DNA from: Hyparrhenia diplandra
Taxonomy: Eukaryota > Streptophyta > Magnoliopsida > Poales > Poaceae
Length of the DNA stretch: 64,000 nt
Direction: 5' to 3'
Assembly (NCBI GenBank): GCA_015847255.1
Contig: JADLZK010004649.1
Location: 1,178,001 to 1,242,000 of the forward strand
Under the pieces are notes generated by a model. The model had not been told where the DNA came from, did no database searches, and was given only the letters and a program-made list of their open reading frames with translations. Below are positions 12,465 to 23,626 of the stretch, piece after piece (position 1 is the first letter of the stretch; every line of letters starts with the position of its first letter). Position numbers and translations under genes: made by a program.

Positions 12465-12669
12465 AGAATGTGGAAACTTAGGCCACACCGGCGAGAATTG
12501 TCTAGAGATCACGGAGGACATCAACTTCATCAATAATAACAACAATAATTTCCGTCCTCAACAGAATCAAGGTTGGAACCAACAGAGGCCCAACTATCAA
12601 AGCAACTATCAAGGCAATTACCAAGGTAACAATACGGTAACAATTTTAATACTTATCAACCTTCTTTAA
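12454..12669 (+). pseudogene. CCHC zinc knuckle and Asn/Gln-rich gag tail (element B)
   Basis: CEECGNLGHTGENC is a perfect CX2CX4HX4C nucleocapsid knuckle, the RNA-binding end of gag. An Asn/Gln-rich low-complexity stretch follows (INNNNNNFRPQQNQGW, then NYQSNYQGNYQGN repeats). It overlaps the end of the gag block by a few bases in a shifted frame, so it was once continuous with it. Confidence 0.8.
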
Positions 12670-12961
12670 GAGATCTTGTTGTTAACCAAGGTAAGACTAT
12701 GGAGAATCTGTCTAGAAAGATAGCAACCAATGATAAAGCTCTTGAACTTATCAATACTGCGTCTAGAAAGCTTTTCTTGACTATTAAGAATCAAAGACGA
12801 CTTTAATAAGATGATAGAATCTCGATTTCTCAATTATACGTTCCACTAACCACACCGGGGAAAGATTCGGGGCAGCCGGAAGATTTAGAAACCGCAAACC
12901 TTGTCGATATTTATAATACGTGTCGTTACTATAGAGAGACCTCGGGAAGTCTGTTGGTTGG

Positions 12962-13450
12962 ATGACTCAATGCCAAAAAAAAAGAAGATCCGTGAAGGCC
13001 GGTCATCACAATCAAGATTGGACAACACACATTCGACAATGCTCTCGTGATTTTGGCTCAAGCGTCAACATACTACCAAAGGTAATTTATGAAAAGATTT
13101 ATAGTGAACCACTTTGGAAAACAAATATGTGCTTGCGGCTTGCGAGATCAATCATTCATTTATCCCGAGGGGATCCTTGAAGACGTATGTGTGGGAATCG
13201 AGAGGCTCTTATGTGCCGGCAAACTTCGCGATTGTAGACTTTGGAAGAAATGAAAGAGCAACAATCATACTTGGTAGACCATTCTTATGCTCGGCTAAAG
13301 CTATCATCTACGCAGACAGTCTGCGAAGATTGTTTTCAATATCAAAGGGAAGAAGGAGAAATTCACTTTCAAGAACAAGAACGAAGGAGGAATCGAGAAT
13401 CAAAACAAGAACAAGACGGCGCAGTCTACAAAGGTAATGGTGGTAAATAA
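12962..13450 (+). pseudogene. First aspartic-protease-like remnant (element B)
   Basis: Retropepsin-like domain in pieces. DFGSSVNILPKVIYEKI (about 13049-13100) matches the active-site block of Athila proteases, with F for the usual L after the catalytic D. ATIILGRPFLCSAKAIIYAD (about 13257-13317) matches the conserved C-terminal ILGRPFL block. The two halves lie in different frames, so at least one indel separates them. Confidence 0.7.
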
Positions 13451-13549
13451 AACAACATCTTATAATGACCATTTACTTGAATATCCAATGCTTCGTCGGC
13501 AAGAAGATGATCCAGTACTCCTACTATCGCATGCTCTATTCAATGCTTA

Positions 13550-13900
13550 ACTTTCTACAATACATATTGCGATATTGGATTTGGTGTTAACATAATGGCA
13601 AAGGCTACATATGAATTATTATTTGGAAAATTACCGTTGCAACCAACATTTGTGCAGCTACAGATGGCGAGATCAATCTTACTGAGTTCCGGAAGGAATT
13701 GCTAAGAATGTACCCGGTCAAGATTATGGACCACTATATTCTCACCGACTTTATAGTCATGGACATGGGGAAGGAAGTAGACCCTCCACTAGTGCTTGGG
13801 AGACTGTTTCTCAACACTACTCGTGCAATCATCTACATCCATACGGGGAGAGATTCATTTTCAATTTCCTAAAGAGAAGGTACGTGTTTACTTTAATAGC
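13550..13900 (+). pseudogene. Second aspartic-protease-like remnant (element B)
   Basis: About 450 bp after the first remnant the same order of blocks recurs in broken frames: GVNIMAKATYELL (about 13581) parallels SVNILPKVIYEKI, LPLQPTFVQLQMA follows as in Athila proteases, and PPLVLGRLFLNTTRAIIYI (about 13786) parallels ILGRPFL...AIIY. The catalytic D region is eroded. It reads as a diverged tandem copy of the protease-like domain. Confidence 0.55.
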
Positions 13901-13959
13901 TATAATGAATATACAAATCCCTGTGGGGAAAAAGGTGTCGTCGTCATAATAGACGATGG

Positions 13960-14214
13960 ATGAAGAATCTAGAAGAAGCTAAAGCTCTTACACCTACTAC
14001 ATCTACGGAGAAAGAAGAATCAACTACTCCAGAGAAGAGTACATCATCTAAAAAAATGGAGGAAGAAGAAGACATCTCCCGTAACATCATCGAAGAGACA
14101 ATAGAATCATCGATTGCCACCGATTGTGACAACCGATATACCATGGGAGTAAAGAGCGAGAACTTGAAGTCTTGTTCGGGGGACTCTAAACATCGAATCC
14201 TCACCGAAAGGTAA
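13960..14214 (+). pseudogene. Glu/Ser/Thr-rich tail of the element B polyprotein
   Basis: Open frame of 84 codons of low complexity (LTPTTSTEKEESTTPEKS, then KKMEEEEDISRN). Acidic Ser/Thr-rich linkers sit between protease and reverse transcriptase in related elements, but here no reverse transcriptase follows. It is the last coding-like sequence before 2.3 kb of non-coding interior. Confidence 0.45.
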
Positions 14215-16490
14215 GTCGGTAAGTTATTCATATTTAAATTCTTGCATTGCATATTTTCTTTCCATATCATGTTTATCTTTTTAGTGTCTTATATATGCAT
14301 TTGAAAATAACAAAAATATTTTATCTTTTGTTTTGTGAAAACATTTAAGCCCCATGTTAATATCTCTCTGAGGTTAATCCCTCTAGGCTATTTCTTTGTG
14401 GTGGCATAAAAGTAAAATAAAGATGTATCTATATTTTATCTTATCTTGCATATAAAAATAAAATAAAAATTTAGAAAATAAAAATCTAAAAATATTTCCC
14501 CAGCGACCTAAGCAATGTGGCTAACTCTAATGCTTAATCAAGTTCCACTAGCTTTGTTGTCTATTTTGAGATCAACAGATTTCAAGAGGAGAAGAGATAT
14601 GTTAGGCGCCATCTCCGATGCCAACTACCTCAACTTCTACATCATTGAAGATTACACTCCAATCTAGCTTGGGGAGTGCAACCCCTGATTATCCGAGATA
14701 AGTATCTTACTATCTTATTATCTATATATTATTAGTTAAATATTTTGTTTGCTAGAAAATTTGTTAAGAGTCTAGTTTTATAAAGTCTAATAGTTTAATA
14801 AGTCTTTTGTTAGAGTGTGAATAAAAGATCAAGACAGAGTGCACATTAAAGTTTACTTTGCTCAACTAAAAGGAACTTTAAAATCTGTCAACAAGGAGAT
14901 GATGAATAGTTGCTCGTTGTTATACTTTTCTAGTACCAAGTTTTCAAGCTTAATTTCTCTCGAGCTCCATTTGCAAAATTAATTTTTACTCTAAAACCTG
15001 AAACTTATGGGATGCAAATGCTTGCTCTAAAAAAGTCTAGGTAATTGACGGATATGATATATGATAGTCCGATTTTGCTATTTGATCTTACTCCTAGTGA
15101 CACTAGATTTACGGAGATTTATATTTTGAAAATTGAAAATGCACATGATAAGTTCCCTGTGTGACAAGAGTGTGAACCTCCTACCACAGACCATATATAC
15201 ATGCTAATTAGAATAGGAAAACCTTTTGAAAAATATATATAGGTCGCTTGCTTTGCATTGAGTTTGTTCAATCTTTGTCGACCCTTAGAAACTTATCATC
15301 TTTGATCATGTACACTCCACTCATTATACTCATTTCATTCCACTCTATATCTACTCCATATACACCTATTATATATATATACCCATCTACTCATTCATTG
15401 CTAGCCAATATCTTACAAAAGCTCCAAAACAATTATACCTCTCAAAAGTTATTGCAAAAAGAGATCCGGGTTGTATTAAAAAAAAATAAAGAAAAGAGGG
15501 AGATGAAAAATGGACAAAAGTCCTACAGGCGAGTAGAGCCTACCTCCCTAAATAGAGATGAAAAATGAACAAGTGTTCGAGGGCGAGTAGAGCCCACATC
15601 TCTAAAAATAAAGATGAATAATGGACAAGTGTCCGAGGTCGATAGAACCCACGTCTTTATAAGAGAGGAAATAATGAGACAAAAGTCTAGGGCGTGAGAG
15701 TCCACCTCTCTTTATATTTAAAAAAAAAAAAGAGAGAAAAAAAAGAAAAAGATACAACCCAGGTTCTCTATAAAGTTTTAAAATAAAGAGAGAGAAGATT
15801 CCTAAAAGGAGCAAAAGTAAGATTTTCCCTATCTATTCTATTCACTTCACTACATTCCATATCATATATATTCTATCCACCATACACATGCACCACTTGA
15901 TCAGTGTGACTTGTATCTTTGGACCCATTGCTTGAATTTACAATATATGCTTAGTAAGTAAATAAATTATTTTTTTCTCCTACCTATAAGCTCCACATAT
16001 ATAAGCCTTAGATATATAGGATGAGAGAAAAGAATGCATAGTATGCTATTGCCTTAGTCAAATATATTATTATTATAAGAGAAAGGCAACCATTACTTTA
16101 TTGCCTAAGAAAGGATCCACAAATACCACAAGTGAGAGATTAGAGAGAGTCATCTTGAGGAACTTTGAGTTTTATTTCGAAAATCAGCAAAAACTCGGAA
16201 AAGGACAGTTGATCAAAAGAGTTTGAGATTTAGTGCTTGACTTGATCTGTTCTATCTTTCAATTACCCAAGATTGCAGAAAAAATATATATAATAAAAAT
16301 TCTAAAAAGATAAGAGGTAATTGAATAATTAAAGTTTGAAAAAGTTTATCTTTATATGGAGAGAAGTTTTGTTTGAAAGCATGTGTACTTTAAAGGTGTG
16401 ATAGCGTTGCGGCAACTCCTGATCCAAGTAAGTAGTTTATAATATTTTGTGTCTTGCTAAGAGATTAGCAAGAGGTAAGCTTGGGGAGCT
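14215..16490 (+). other. Element B non-coding 3' interior with a 55-bp tandem array
   Basis: AT-rich, with no domain recognised on either strand. Between about 15500 and 15715 a unit of about 55 bp is repeated four times (each opens GATGAAAAATGGACAAAAG or a variant and contains GAGTAGAGCC or similar and CCTCTCTAAA). A (TA)n tract lies near 15370. The polypurine tract AAGCTTGGGGAGCT ends the segment. Confidence 0.65.
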
Positions 16491-18272
16491 TGTTGACACC
16501 TGTTAAAGCATAAAATTACAAGTTAAAAACATGAATTAAGGGCTCAAGTCAAAGACCAACCATAAGTCTAGGGGTCTAACTAACATAATTCCATGAGTTT
16601 TGGTATTACGTGACTTTGCGAGGGACTTAATAGATAAATGCAGAGAATAATGGAGAAAGTTCGGAATATACAAGGCATATGAAGACCAAACTTGTCCGTG
16701 AAGCAACCTAACCCGAAAAGTGAATTAAAACATTCTAGAAGATACCGAGAGGACACCGAGAAAAGACGAGATGTCGAGGTGGCACGCCACCCTCGGCGCC
16801 CGCCAAGGTCCACCTCGGCGGCCGCCGGTGGGGTCCCCCTCGGCGTCTCCTTTCTAGGTCGGTTTACTACCAACATTGAGGTTGTATCTACACCGTTGCC
16901 AAGGTCGGTTTGATCCAAGGGTTGGCGTTCATCGCCAAGTACTATATAAGAAGACCGGTGACCACGAGGCTCATATCAATTTCATTATCATACTCATCAA
17001 TCAACTCATACCCATCTAGTCCAGCCAAGTCTAGACCTAAGCCCTAGTTCATACTAGAAGTAATTAGCTACATAACTAGTTCTAGTTGAAGATCAAGTTC
17101 ATCTTGAGTTCCGATTAGTCAAGAAGTAGCAAGGATCATCGTTCTTGAGACTTCTCTCTTGTATTCAATCTGTAAGTACTCTTATATCTAGAATACAATT
17201 GTTATGGCTTTGATCTTTATAAATATTATATTCTTATTGATATGTGTTTATGCTTGCTATGATTATATATTTAGTTTAGTAAGATTGCTTTATATTTTAT
17301 GCATGGAATTGTATAGCATCCATATAGATGATCACTATGTGGATGAAAAGCAATGTGTAAACGTGGTGTTTATACAACGTTTATGCGCAATTGCACCCTA
17401 CATTCTGGGCGTGTGTGGTAGATCGCGGGTGTGGCAGCCCTGTTGAGTCCTTTGGAATCCACCCTTCGAATGTAGGACACGTCGAGCCTATAATTACGAT
17501 GATGAATAAGTTTCGTCCTTGTTTGTCATTGGTAATGCTTGCCATGTGTAGAAGTAATCCAACCTTGCCATGATAGCTAGATGTATTGCACTAATTGTAG
17601 TATTCATTAACATATATGATTAGGAGTAACTTAGGAATATTCATTCTATTCTAATTTATAACATGTTAATAGCTCGTATGATTCTAGTGGCTTATGATGA
17701 TCTTAGACTTGGGTATTTATCATTTATATTATTATCTTTATCCCGTGACTTAACCTTGTTGAGTTAAGCATATGGTTACTCGCATTATATTACTGTAAAA
17801 GTGGATGATCTCATAGCTAAATTACAATCTAAATCATTAGACATCCCTTTTCTCTCTACCTTTCCATAGACTCCCTTCCCCGTGGCAAAATATAAATACG
17901 ATACGGATTACTCGGTGAAGTGCTACAATTGGTATTTCTATCCGTGCGCTGCGCGGATATCATGTTCTTTCTTTTATCAAGGCCAATCAAGAATACCATG
18001 CCCCGCATTTCTTAGAGCGTTATTGCTAGGGTGGGTGACAGACTAGTGTCTAGGTAATGCCTAGAAATGAGTGGTATACCTTGAGTACATATCCCGGTGA
18101 GATTAACTCCACTATGGATAATGATGCTAAGATACATCCCACTACTAACACCGCCTAACTCCGCTTTATTGGATCATGAGGTTAATCCCATATCCAAGCT
18201 AACATGATTAGATAGATATCCCATATATATTTCTTTTCGCCTTCGAATTGGGATCGTGTAAGAAATATCAGC
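16491..18272 (+). repeat. Element B 3' LTR
   Basis: Begins TGTTGACACCTGTTAAAG after the polypurine tract and follows the 5' LTR base for base, with scattered differences and a TATA box at 16941-16950 (ACTATATAAG). It ends near ATATCAGCGA, where the partner reads ATATCAACAAG, so the terminus is mutated. Many differences from the 5' LTR fall at CAG/CTG sites. Confidence 0.85.
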
Positions 18273-19738
18273 GATTATGCAAGCTAGCAACATTCCTAAA
18301 CCAAGGGTAAGGCAAAAAGCTAGCTTAGGGAGGACTCCCACAAAGGTAACTCGTATCTCACATTCCATTCAGTAATTTTCTTATCTTATAAAGAATGATG
18401 AGTTATGAGAATAAAAAAAAGAGGGAAAGAAGAAAGAGAGAGAGGAGATTTATTCCACTCCATATATATGTGTTGTAGAAATGTCTAGTTATACCCTTGT
18501 TGAAATGATGAATAGTTACTCTATCTTATGTTTTGCCTGTGCCTAGTTTATAACTTAAATTTCTCTAGAGTTTGGATTTAGTGGCTAAGATTTATTTCAC
18601 CTTGAAAAGCCTGATTCATGTGGGTTGCATAAGCTTTATCTGGTCTAAGTTGTTGCCGGCTATGATATGGTGAAATGAGCTTGCTATGACATTATTCTTA
18701 GCATGACTTGACATCCAGATTTTTCTTTTCGAAAATCAAAACTCAAAGTTCCTCAATGATATGCACAATCCTACCAGAGCCATATTACATGTTCTTTCAT
18801 GAAAAAACCTTAGTCATATGCTACTTGTTTTCATGGTGAGCCTTTTTCAAAAAGCCGTAACCTATGTTGAGATTCTTTTCGTATGCCCATGATCAAGATT
18901 CACTTGCACCCAGAAATAAACGCTGATTCTCACACTGAGAATTGCGCACAACATGCACCTTTCCATCCACAAAAAATATACTCCATTCATTTTATCATAC
19001 TCTCTCACAAAAAGTCTTTTTGCAAAAAGGAGAAGTATGTGTTATGCTAAAAAAAGAAAGATGGACAAATGGACGAGGAAGTCGAGACTAGTCCAAAAGA
19101 GAAAAATATGAAAACAAAATAGAAAAAGAAATAAAGGTACCCCATACATCCTTTCTCCAAAAACAAGAGAGAGTCATGATACTTGGAGTCCACCAAATAC
19201 AAAAATACTCCACACACTTGCACATCTTGATCAAAGGCATATGACTAGTCTCTCCAGGGGGTTTGGCCTTTGACGAGGGCAACATGACATGAAATAGGTA
19301 TGCCAATCTTTTACTTACCCAAAACTCCACAAAAATAGCCTTATAGTTGGTAGGCAAAAGAAAGGCAACCAAGCCTTTGGTGAGGATCAACCACTTACAT
19401 ACATTGAGAGATCGAGTGATCATTTGAGGAACTTCTTTATTTGCAAAAATATTTCAAAACCTCCGGATTAATAGTCACTCGAAAGAATAAAAGATAAGCG
19501 AGCTCGTCGAACCGTTCTATCTGGCAACCGCCCAAGACTTGGAGACGGCTCAAAAGCCCCACAAAAGATGAAAGTAATAAAGGGTGAATAAATGTGCCAT
19601 TTTATTCAAACTATAGTAGAACATTTTGTTATAACCTTGGCACAGGTGAGATGTAATCGGCATAGTAGCAACTCCTGATCAACAACCAAGTACTTATCTT
19701 TTGCCCGAGGATGTGCAAAGGGTAAGCTTGGGGGAGTT
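18273..19738 (+). other. Element A interior, right part, ending in the polypurine tract
   Basis: Non-coding. It contains GCTAGCTTAGGGAGGAC (about 18323), echoing the left part, purine-rich tracts (18410-18450, 19050-19135) and a single GATGGACAAATGGACGAGG unit (about 19060) like the tandem unit of element B. It ends with AAGCTTGGGGGAGTT (19724-19738), the polypurine tract that primes plus-strand synthesis. Confidence 0.7.
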
Positions 19739-19812
19739 TGTTGACGGTCACCAATGACGTATTTTTAACGTCAACATTCTACCAATAAGGGGTTGAAACT
19801 ATACCTTACTAC

Positions 19813-21101
19813 CCAAGTTTTTGGGACCGGACCGATAATCGAACCGGTGAGGCCTCTGGTTCGATGGTTCATTGGTCCAACCGCTAGGAACCGGTTGAAC
19901 CGCCGGTTCAATTACTTTTGGACGGACAATCGAACCGGTCACAAAAATATTGAACCGGTGTATACATATAAATAAATAATATATTAATATATGATAAAAG
20001 ACAAATTTAATTGCATAACTATATAACATACATATATATATGCTATAATTAATAATTGAAGGTGGTAAACAACATTTTAATTGTACAGCCGTAACGTTCA
20101 TACATATGTATAACTAACAAAAATGAACATCTTTTGCAAGAGCTCAAGAAACAATTGAATATTGTACAACTTTCCCGTTATATCTATATATTCAATGTTA
20201 CAAAACTGTTCAAATGCTCGTCCAGATAATAAAAATAAATATATTATTTGACCAATATAAAGTTCAAATAGAAAATTTGTATATATAATTTTAAAATTAA
20301 AAACGGAGTTAATAATAGGACTACAGCTACACGAGCGTGCTATGGCAAGCAAAGCTATACGGCTGTGCACTTTATTTATTTTTATGAGCAACACGGTAGT
20401 GCACAGTTGCGCATACACACGTCAGAGCGTGTTCGGTTGCCGTGCAAGGTGAAAAAAATCGGCCTGCTAGGCCTGAAACCGGTGCATGGGAAGTGAACGA
20501 TGGCCGGAAAAAATCGGCCTGCTATCAGACTCAAATTGTCACTGTACAGGCCCACGAGTTGGACAAAAATGCCCACGATGTGTGCCAACTGCATGGTCTG
20601 TGTATAGAATGAAACATGGGGGCAAAAATGTAATTTCACTGGGGCTGACATCTGCTGGCACTGCCATGCATGGAAAGTGAACACACCCCACCCAGGCCGT
20701 GCACTGTAGCAGGCCGATTTTTTTTGCTTTGCATGGTAACTGAACACGCTCTCAGTTCCAACTTCCAAGCGCCGACCTGCAACTAGGCGGGCCCAAGTAC
20801 AGCTGCACATGCGAGCCCAGGAACGGCAGCCTCGAAAGCGCTGCTCCGCACTCTCACAGCAGCCAGCGGGGCCCAGTAGCAGCAGCACATGCAGCGCCAG
20901 GACACAGCTGCGCACGCGCGCCAGAACAGACCGGGACGGTTCATAAGGAACCGGCCGGTTCACTGGTTTCATAAAAACCGGCGGTTCGGTTTTTCGGGTT
21001 CGATAGCATGAACGGTCTTTAAAGTGACCCGGACCGCTAGAGTCTCTAGTTCGGTCTTTTACGGTCGGACCGCCCGGTCCGGTCCGGTCCAAATAACTAG
21101 G
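19813..21101. mobile_element. Non-autonomous hAT-like DNA transposon, 1289 bp
   Basis: Flanked by perfect 8-bp duplications CTTACTAC (19805-19812 and 21102-21109), the hallmark of hAT insertion; the undisrupted 5' LTR has one copy at the same spot. The ends CCAAGTTTTTGGGACCGGACC and the reverse complement of the right end (CCTAGTTATTTGGACCGGACC) match at 18 of 21 positions. Subterminal regions are packed with AACCGG/CCGGTT words. No transposase is encoded, and the long minus-strand frame inside has no domain. It contains a nested MITE and two similar GC-rich stretches (about 20788-20830 and 20868-20910). Confidence 0.85.
20425..20751. mobile_element. Tourist-like MITE nested in the hAT element
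   Basis: 327 bp with terminal inverted repeats (left GAGCGTGTTCGGTTGCC; the right end, reverse-complemented, reads GAGCGTGTTCAGTTACC), flanked by TCA (20422-20424 and 20752-20754). The G-G/A-GC-TGTT-GG start resembles Tourist/PIF-Harbinger MITEs, although those usually duplicate TWA. Internal AAAAAATCGGCCTGCTA repeats also pair across the element. Confidence 0.7.
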
Positions 21102-22763
21102 CTTACTACACACAAATACAATTATTATTGACATAATTCCACTTGTAGTGCAGAAATAATGTTTTGCGAGGATTTATATAAGAAACAAGTGGAAAATGTA
21201 CCAAAAGGCGCCATCCGGGAAAGCACATTCTTGAACAACATCAAGCCCAATGGAGAAATGGACCAAACACGCGAGAAATGGGCGAGCCAACACCGCCCTA
21301 CAACTTTTTAGGTCCAGACGCCCGACTGCCAAAGCCCGGCCGAGCAGGGCCACGAAAAGAATCTTGCAGCGCACCCTAAGGTGCGCTCGCACCCACCTTG
21401 GCACCGATTCGGCCCAAACTTGGCGAGGCGGTGCATTAAGTGTCAAGGAGGGCGGTGCGGACGTTTGTGGGCGGGTTATTGTGAACGTGGGCGCTGGGGA
21501 ACGTCGGTTTGGTGCATTCATGGTGTAAATTAGCACTTAGCCCCTCCTCTCATCCTATAAGTAGAGGGCCTCTCCCCCTCTCTCAACACACACCTCACAA
21601 GAAGAGCCACTCTCTCCCTCTCTATTCTTCTTCTTCCTCCTCCTAGTAGGATTAGTAGTAGATTAGAGATGTGGAGCTAAACAAAAGCTACCAAGGAGGG
21701 CTTGGCTCCTTGGAAGATGGACTCTGGAATAAATCTCTCTATGGTATTCTTCCAAAGCCTTGCCCTTATCTTATCTTGGTTGTGCATTAGAATTAAAGCC
21801 TTCATGTTATTTCTATGCTTCATGATTTATCTTATGATCGAACATGTTGTTCTCTTGACATGATCATGACATATGAACTAGTCTATAGTTTCCATGTCAT
21901 GACATAGTCATATAGAACTTTATGCTTAAACCATTCATGCAATATAATTGAGTAATGTCGGGGAAATGTGAGGTGGCGGTTCGTTGTGGCTTTCGGGCTT
22001 TGGTCCATATCTTAGCTCTCGTCCATCCGGAAGGGTGGGAGTCTGCGAGGGGATATGGGTTGTACCTTAACACGTGGGCATGGTGCACGGGTGAGCGGGA
22101 ACCTTTGGATATGAAAGCATGCCACGGTTGAGGGGGTAGGCGGCAGGGTCGTGACAGCTTTGTCCGTCCCTTGAAATCCCCCCACGTTTGTATGTGATGT
22201 AGGAGTTCGTAAATGCCTTGGTGGGTAGCAGACTACCTCTTTGGGGTCTCCCTGTCCATCACACTCTTAGTTCTAACCTCTTACTCATGAGTGTTGCATG
22301 ACTATCAGCTGGTTCTATGCACAGCCATGACTAGAATATGTATGCTCCACTTAGGACTTTCTTTATTCCTTATTTATCTTTATCCTTGAGTTTGGCTTGA
22401 GTGAGTGTGTCAAGTTATCCTTATACCGTTACCTTATATCCCCTGTTATAAGCATTGGTCCATTACACATTCGTGTTATCTTGTTCATGTCTCTATATTA
22501 GATTCTTTTCCACCATGCCTTCCTTTGGGAAAATATAAATAACAATACCCGAATATCTTTGGGTGAAATGATACAATGATAGATCCGTGCGCTTGTGGAT
22601 GAATATCTATTTTGGCAAGGTCTATCACCATTGATGTTCCTAGTACGATCACCTACATGGTGGTTTCACTTAGGAATGTCAACGGCGCATTTACGGCGCC
22701 ATTATTAGAGATGGGTTCTAAACCCGTTTCTAGTGATTGCGCTTAAGAAATGCAACGAGAGGC

Positions 22764-23624
22764 TAGCCAACTAGCTGAATAAGATAGAAGCCCTCGTCAT
22801 GGCCTAGCCCGTCGCAAAAGCGGGACCTCACCGGCGTAGCCACTCTCGGAGCTCCGTCACGTGCTACGGACTCCTCCGCACCCAAAGATCGCCTGCTGCC
22901 GCCATGACCGGCCACACCGGTTCACCGTCGGCCGCCCCTAGACCCTTGTCCACCTATGCAGTGGCATGGGGAAGCTCATTGAGCACTCCCGTATTCTGCC
23001 GGTGCATTGCAGAGCCTCACCGCCGCAACGCGGCATGCGCCGATCGCCGCACCAACCACACCGCCACCGAGGCGCCAACCGCCTCCTTGGCCAACGACCG
23101 CACTCGACGTAACCCTACGTAACCCTAGAAGCCCCTGAGTTGCCTTGCCAGACCTTGCCGTGTGCAGGAGCACGAGCTCGCCGCTGGCGTATGCGCCGCA
23201 GCGTGCAAAGCAGAGGAGATTGGGGAAAGAAAGAAGAGAAGCTGGGGCCTGTGCACCTGGTGCACCGTGAGCCGTGAGGAGAGAAGGGAAGTGGACTCAG
23301 TCCACCGTGAACCCTGAGTGCGGTCCATGAACCTGCACCCGATGTCCACCGTGAGCCAGGCTTCCGCGCCCAAGTCTGTAGGCCAGCCCGAAACAAGCCC
23401 AAATGAACCACGTGGCTAGCCACTCGACGTGACACGTGTCCAGGCCGGGTCGGCCCAACCGCCCATGTCCAACCCTAATCCGACCCATCGAGCCCAGTCC
23501 GGGCCCAACCAAGTTGACCGTTGACTTGTCAACCGTTGACCTAGACCCACAGGTCAGTCACCAAAGCCCATGGACCCCGCCACGTTAGCCACGGTAACCA
23601 CTTGGACCCGTGCATCATAGATGA
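22764..23624 (+). mobile_element. GC-rich unclassified retroelement-like sequence D, right half
   Basis: Continues directly from 5065 once element A and one GAGGC are removed. No frame reads as a known domain. It has LTR-like words: runs of GTTGACC/GTCAACC (about 23510-23560), CCCATGG and GGCCCAACC, and ends in CATAGATGACGTCATCG (about 23616-23632), where it joins element C. This may be where D inserted into or recombined with C. Confidence 0.45.
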
Positions 23625-23626
23625 CG

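Larger units (their letters stand above)
9298..18272 (+). mobile_element. Element B: Athila-like LTR retrotransposon with gag but no pol
   Basis: Nested in element A's interior. Two LTRs of about 1.8 kb begin TGTTGACACCTGTTAAAG. The interior has an Athila-type gag, a CCHC knuckle and two protease-like remnants, then 2.3 kb of non-coding sequence to the polypurine tract (AAGCTTGGGGAGCT before 16491). No reverse transcriptase, RNase H or integrase is present, so it is non-autonomous. The left flank GTGTG (9293-9297) has no clean partner at the degraded right end, so the right boundary is good to about 10 bases. Confidence 0.8.
5066..22758 (+). mobile_element. Element A: large non-coding LTR retrotransposon (LARD-like), with nested insertions
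   Basis: The two LTRs begin (T/C)GTTGACGGTCACCAA and end AAATACAACA or AAATGCAACGA. The whole is flanked by perfect 5-bp duplications GAGGC (5061-5065 and 22759-22763). Removing element B and the hAT insertion leaves about 7.4 kb: two LTRs of about 1.7-1.9 kb and about 3.8 kb of interior with a primer-binding site and polypurine tract but no gag, protease, reverse transcriptase or integrase frame. That is the definition of a LARD, which must use proteins of a relative. LTR ends, primer site and A-rich leader resemble the Athila-like element B nested inside it, so an Athila relative is the likely helper. Strand follows the primer-site and polypurine-tract order. Confidence 0.85.
19739..22758 (+). 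repeat. Element A 3' LTR, interrupted by a hAT-type element
   Basis: Begins TGTTGACGGTCACC right after the polypurine tract. It is broken at 19812 by a DNA transposon, resumes at 21110 and ends at 22758 before the duplication GAGGC. The TATA box is at 21554-21563. Without the insertion it is about 1.72 kb. Confidence 0.85.

Noticed and set aside
20382..21134. A 250-codon minus-strand open frame.
   Set aside because: It spans the MITE, the hAT end and LTR sequence, and reads as no domain; it is a chance frame in GC-rich DNA.
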